Notes under the pieces: model-generated
Seen by the model: only the letters and a program-made list of their open reading frames with translations
What the model was told of the DNA's origin: nothing
The model's database searches: none
Assembly (NCBI RefSeq): GCF_002575655.3
Contig: NC_053037.3
Span: forward strand, 48,558,242-48,622,241
Origin: Aegilops tauschii subsp. strangulata
Lineage: Eukaryota > Streptophyta > Magnoliopsida > Poales > Poaceae
Direction: 5' to 3'
DNA length: 64,000 nucleotides
In this document: in pieces, positions 59,258 through 64,000 of the stretch
Numbering within the stretch: position 1 is the first letter of the stretch
Layout of the letters: every line of letters begins with the position of its first letter
Made by a program: the position numbers and the translations under genes

Positions 59258-62200
59258 ATGCCTCCGAGACGCGACACCGGATTTGTTTTCCCACCGGAGA
59301 TCACTCAGTTGATTCAGCAGCAAAATGCCCTGATGCAAGTGTTAGTACAGAACCAAGGGAACAACAACAACCCACCACCACCACCTGTTGATCACTTAAC
59401 CCGTTTCTTGAGACTGAATCCGCCGGTGTTTTCCAGCAGCACCTAGCCGATTGTTGCAGATGATTGGCTCCGCAAAGTTGGAAGGGAGTTGACCACTGCA
59501 AGATGCACAGATGCGGAGAGAGTGCGTTTTGCCGCACATCAGCTTGATGGACCCGCAGCATCATGGTGGGAGAATTACACAGCCACACACCCTATTACAC
59601 TGTCACATGGGACCAGTTTCAGCAAGCTTTCCGTACTGCCCATGTTTCAGCAGGAGCTATGGCTATGAAGAAGCGTGAGTTTCGCAACCTACGCCAAGGA
59701 GGACGCACCGTAGGCCAGTATGTGGAGGACTTTAGTAAGTTAGCACGTTTCCAGATGACATTGCTACAGATGCAGCCAAGCAGGAGAAGTTTCTGGAAGG
59801 ACTAAATGATGAGTTGAGTATGAAGTTGATGGTAGCAACCTTCAACAACTACCAGGAGTTGGTAGATAGAGCTCTCATGATTGAAGGGAAGCAGCAGCAG
59901 ATTGAAAGCCGCAAGAGGAAGTATGGAAAAGGGAAGTACAATTCTGGAGCTCATCAGAAGCCATGTTTTACCCCAAATTCGGGAGGATCTTTTGAGCATA
60001 CCCATGGAGCAGGAGGTTCGCACAACCATAGTGGACCCAAGAATGGTAATGGGAACGGAGGAAACATCGATTGCGCCAGTAAAACGATTTCGCTTACCAC
60101 CCCAGAAGGAAGAAGGATTAAGTATGTATCCCGACATGTGCCGAAGAGGACTCAAGTAAATTCCTTATCAGGAGTTGTACAGGAGGAAGTACCAGTGGTG
60201 AAGGATTACCCGGATGTATTTCCAGAGGAGTTGCCAGGCATGCCACCGGATAGAGACATTGAGTTTTTGACTGAGCTTTTGCCAGGCACAGGGCCAATAT
60301 CAAAGAGACCGTACAAGATGCCCGCAAAGGATTTAGAAGAAATTAAGAAGCAGATTAAGGAGTTACTGGATAAAGACTATATTCGCCCAAGTTCTTCACC
60401 TTGGGGATCACCCGTACTTCTAGTGGAGAAGAAAGATGGATCGCTGAGGATGGTTGTTGATTATCGTGGATTGAATGAAGTGACCATCAAAAATAAGTAC
60501 CCACTGCTGATGATCAGTGATCTGTTCGACCGATTACAAGGAGCTAAGGTATTTTCCAAGATCGATCTACGATCAGGATACCATCAGTTGAAGATTCGAG
60601 AGCAGGATATACCTAAGACGGCTTTTACCACCAGGTATGGGCTGTACGAGTATACCGTTATGTCATTTGGTCTGACTAACGCACCTGCCTATTTCATGAA
60701 CCTGATGAACAAAGTGTTTATGGAGTTTCTGGATAAGTTCGTCGTAGTATTCATTGATGATATTTTGGTTTACTCAAAGAATGAAGAGGAACATAAGGAG
60801 CATTTGCGTTTGGTACTTGAGAAGCTCAGAGAACATCAGTTATACGCCAAGTTCAGCAAATGTGAGTTTTGGTTGAAGGAAGTTGGATTCCTCGGACATG
60901 TTATATCCGGAGAAGGAATAGCAGTAGACCCCACCAAAGTCGACACTGTGACAAACTGGGAATCACCCACATGAGTTGGAGAGATCCGGAGTTTTCTTGG
61001 ACTTGCAGGATACTACCGGAGTTTCATTGAGAATTTCTCGAGGATTGCTAAACCCATGACAGAGCTATTAAAGAAGGACACCAAGTTCAATTGGACTGAG
61101 GAATGTGAAGCTAGTTTCCAAGAGTTGAAGAAACGTTTGGTTACATCACCAGTGTTGATTCTGCCAGATCAACGCAAGGATTATGAAGTATATTGCGACG
61201 CTTCACGTCGAGGACTTGGAGCAGTGCTAATGCAGGAGGGAAGAGTTGTTTCATATGCTTCACGGCAACTTAAACCCCATGAGAAGAATTATGCCATGCA
61301 TGATTTGGAGTTAGCAGCCGTAGTGCATGCGTTGAAGACACGGAGACATTTTCTCATCGGAAATCACTGTGAGGTGTACACGGATCACAAGAGTTTGAAG
61401 TACATTTTCACGCAAAAGGAGTTGAATCTCAGGCAGAGGAGATGGTTGGAACTCATAAAGGATTATGATATGAGATTGCATTATCACCCCGGAAAGGCTA
61501 ACGTAGTAGCCGATGCGTTGAGCCGCAAAAGTCATGTCAACACACTCATGATCGGAGAATTACCAAAGAAGTTAGCCGAGGATCTTCGTGAACTACGTTT
61601 GGAAATAGTTCTGAGAGGCTATGTAGCAACATTGGAGATTCAATCTACCTTGAAAAGATCAGGGAAGCTCAGAAGACACACAAGGAGATTGACGAGATAA
61701 AGAAAAGGGTGAGTAAAGGAAAAGCCAAGGGATTTCGTGAGGATGAGCACGATACCTTATGGTTTGAGGACCGCGTTTATGTGCCCAATGATCTGGAGAT
61801 CAGGAAGTTGATCTTGCAAGAGGCCCATGATTCGCCGTATTCGATTCACCCAGGAAATACCAAGATGTATTTGGATTTGAAGGATACTTTCTGGTGGACC
61901 GGAATGAAGAAGGATATTGCAGAGTATGTAGCAGTTTGTGATGTATGTCAGAGTGAAGGCAGAGCATCAGAAGCCAGCAGGATTGCTACAGCCATTGCCG
62001 ATACCCGAATGGAAGTGGGATAAACTAGGCATGGATTTTATCACGGGATTGCTCAGGACTCGTTCAGGCTATGACTCGATATGGGTTGTAGTCGATCATT
62101 TGACGAAGGTAGCTCATTTCATCCCAGTGAAGACCACTTACACCAGTGCTAAGTTGGCAAAGATATACATGACTAGGATCGTATGTCTGCATGGAGTTCT

Positions 62201-63118
62201 GAGGACCATTGTATCAGATAGAAGAACCCAGTTTACTTCAAAGTTTTGGAATCAGTTACATGAAACTTTGGGTACCAGGCTAGAGTTCAGTACAGCCTTT
62301 CACCCACAGACAGACGGACAGACCGAGAGAGTCAATCAGATTTTGGAAGATATGCTGAGAGCTTGTGCGCTAGATTATGGATCTACTTGGGATGACAATT
62401 TGCCGTATGCAGAGTTTTCTTACAACAATAGTTATCAATCTAGTTTGAAGATGGCCCCTTTCGAAGCTTTGTATGGAAGGAGATGTAGAACACCATTGTT
62501 ATGGGACGAAGTTGGAGACCGCCAGTTGTTTGGACCAGATTTGATTAAAGAGTCTGAACAGAAAGTGAAGTTGATTTGCGATAGGCTCAAGGTAGCCCAG
62601 TCCAGGCAGAAGAGTTATGCGGATTCTAAATGCAAGGAGACAGTTTACGAAGTCGGAGACAGAGTTTATCTTCGAGTATCACCACTTCGAGGAGTAAAGC
62701 GCTTTGGAGTTAAGGGAAAGTTAGCGCCACGTTTTGTAGGACCACACAAAGTTTTGGAGCGTATGGGGGAAGTTGTTACAAGTTGAAATTGCCTGAAGGA
62801 TTGTCAGGAGTTCATGATGTATTTCACGTTTCCCAGTTAAAGAAGTGCCACGCAGAGATGGCTAAGATACCACTGAGAGATACAGTGCCATTGGAAGCGA
62901 TTCAGCTGGATAGTGACTTGACCTATGAGGAGAAACCAGTTAAGATTCTTGAGTATGCCAGCCGAGTCACCCGCAGCAAGGTTATCAAGTTTTTCAAAGT
63001 TCAGTGGAGTCACCATACCGAGGATGAAGCTACCTGGGAGCGAGAGGAAGATCTACGGAAGGACCACTCTCACCTATTTTCTAGCCAACCCGAATCTCGA
63101 GGGCGAGATTCCTCTTAA
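59258..63118 (+). pseudogene. Gag-pol, multiple breaks, zinc knuckle and protease core deleted
   Basis: Gag starts at ATG 59258 directly after ctatcag. It is broken by TAG at 59444-59446 and frameshifts near 59580 and 59760-59815. The frame 59814-60974 runs from gag into reverse transcriptase, but near 60045-60070 it passes straight from a Gly/Asn-rich gag tail to the last part of the protease domain. The CX2CX4HX4C zinc knuckle and the D-T-G protease active site are absent. Reverse transcriptase has F-I-D-D, RNase H has Y-C-D-A-S and Y-T-D-H, and integrase keeps an H, H, C-D-V-C finger and D, D, E residues. A TGA at 60972-60974 and frameshifts near 61650, 61950 and 62775 break pol. The chromodomain-like tail (W-S-H-H-T-E-D-E-A-T-W-E-R) ends at 63118. 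Confidence 0.9.
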
Positions 63119-63129
63119 GGGGGTAGGTT
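63117..63129 (+). promoter_or_regulatory. Polypurine tract
   Basis: The sequence aagggggtaggtt directly precedes the 3' LTR start at 63130 and overlaps the end of the pol frame by a couple of bases. Confidence 0.8.
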
Positions 63130-64000
63130 TGTAACATCCCAAATTTTCAATTTGGAATGTTATACATTAGATCATCATTGCATATCATATTTTATTTCAT
63201 TTTGGCTAGATCCTAGAAATTCTACCTAACTCAAGGACCCATAGGAGAGAGTTGGGGATTTCGTTATTTTCAAATTTGGGTTTTCTCAAATTTTGAAAAT
63301 AGGATCATTTGGTTTATTTATTTTATCTTCAATTATTCCAATTATAAAAATATGAGAGAGGGAATAAAAATGACTTTCCCAAAATAAAGGAATAATGAGG
63401 ATTTAATAAAAAAATCAAATAAGATTTTATTTTGGAGTTTTTCGCTATTTTATTTGGATAGGAAAAAATGCGCGTTTTTCAAAATTGCATTTAGGCCCCA
63501 AATAAATGTTCATTTATTTCGGGATTTTTGGAGTTCGTTTAGTATTTCTTTTGTTTGTTTTTCTACGCATATTTATTTTAAAAAAAGAAACCGACTATGG
63601 GCCGTGTTCGGCCAGGACTCCGCCTGGCCGGGACCTTTATAAGTCACGGCCCGACCCTGCCGTTGTTTTATTTTTTTGACCTGGAGTTTCGTCTCGAAAT
63701 TCTCTTTCCGTTTAACCAACTCAAACAAGTTTTTGCTAATGTAAAATTTGACTTAGATCCAGATTAGTAAACGAAGCTTGTTTCTTTCGCCGTTTGACTT
63801 TCGTTGCTTCGTTTGATTTGATTCTTTTTGCAAACCGGAGTTCTTAAGTTGAACTTTCTGGTTAGATCTTTTATTTGAGCTTTACCTGTGCATTAGTTGA
63901 GTGCTTACTGTATGCTTGTTTGTTTGCGATAGAGTACCCGGAGTGCGCCGCTTGCTACTTCGAATCTCTAGGTTTCACGGATCATCAGCAAGGCAAGTAA
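63130..64000 (+). repeat. 3' LTR, partial (window end)
   Basis: It begins tgtaacatccc like the 5' LTR. Relative to it, three segments are missing: about 35 bp near 55952-55988, about 244 bp (56143-56386) and about 233 bp (56401-56633). The rest stays collinear to the window end, which falls near position 56953 of the 5' LTR. Confidence 0.85.

Larger units (their letters stand above)
55577..64000 (+). mobile_element. Chromovirus-like Gypsy element, 3' LTR cut by window end
   Basis: Order on plus: 5' LTR (55577-58216), Met-type primer site (58221), pre-gag ORF (58351-59058), gag-pol (59258-63118), polypurine tract, 3' LTR (63130 onwards). The layout matches the minus-strand element at 31855-40887, but the sequences are clearly different families. 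Coding parts carry several breaks, so the copy is defective. A target duplication cannot be checked because the right end is outside the window. The left flank is ctcat. Confidence 0.9.

Noticed and set aside
1..64000. tRNA and rRNA genes
   Set aside because: Apart from primer-site-like and B-box-like fragments, nothing reads as a full tRNA cloverleaf or rRNA segment.

Overview
The window is plant nuclear DNA, most probably from a Triticeae grass (wheat, goatgrass or barley type). Genes have GT-AG introns, coding sequence is sparse, and nested Gypsy LTR retrotransposons, CACTA-like transposons, LINE remnants and Stowaway, Tourist and hAT-type miniature elements dominate. Subgenome and chromosome cannot be read from the sequence.

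Layout. 1-8.7 kb: a LINE ORF2 remnant (minus), a 190-bp hAT-type element, and the one clearly intact gene of the window, an 8-exon rolling-stone-like membrane protein (4764-7347, plus). 8.76-18.8 kb: a CACTA-like block with subterminal short repeats, long tandem arrays (about 500-bp and 247-bp units), a broken KIB1-4 beta-propeller (DUF295) gene, a broken B3-like gene and several hypothetical ORFs. 19.1-31.9 kb: a hAT-type element, a LINE 3' end, a solo LTR with a perfect 5-bp target duplication, and a second CACTA-like element (from 21849) split by a complete non-autonomous LTR retrotransposon (23292-30233, minus).

31.9-40.9 kb: a 5'-truncated chromovirus-like Gypsy element (minus) with a 3.5-kb 3' LTR, a gag-pol frame damaged by one stop and one frameshift, and an extra ORF upstream of gag. 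41-46 kb: a duplicated intergenic segment, a SINA-like E3 ligase pseudogene and a MITE-like element. 46-48.3 kb: TG/GA simple repeats and a minisatellite. 49-54.7 kb: a locus with internal tandem duplication and a consistent 4-exon gene model. 54.9-64 kb: a GGCC-rich repeat tract entered by a second chromovirus-like Gypsy element (plus), whose 3' LTR runs off the window.

The genes form no pathway or operon. Most coding capacity belongs to, or was carried by, transposable elements. The most unusual signal is shared by the two chromovirus-like elements: each has an ORF between the leader and gag, and in both elements both ORF starts sit directly behind splice-acceptor-like sequences. The upstream ORF has a layout resembling a double-stranded-RNA-binding domain. 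This is inference from reading and has not been computed.
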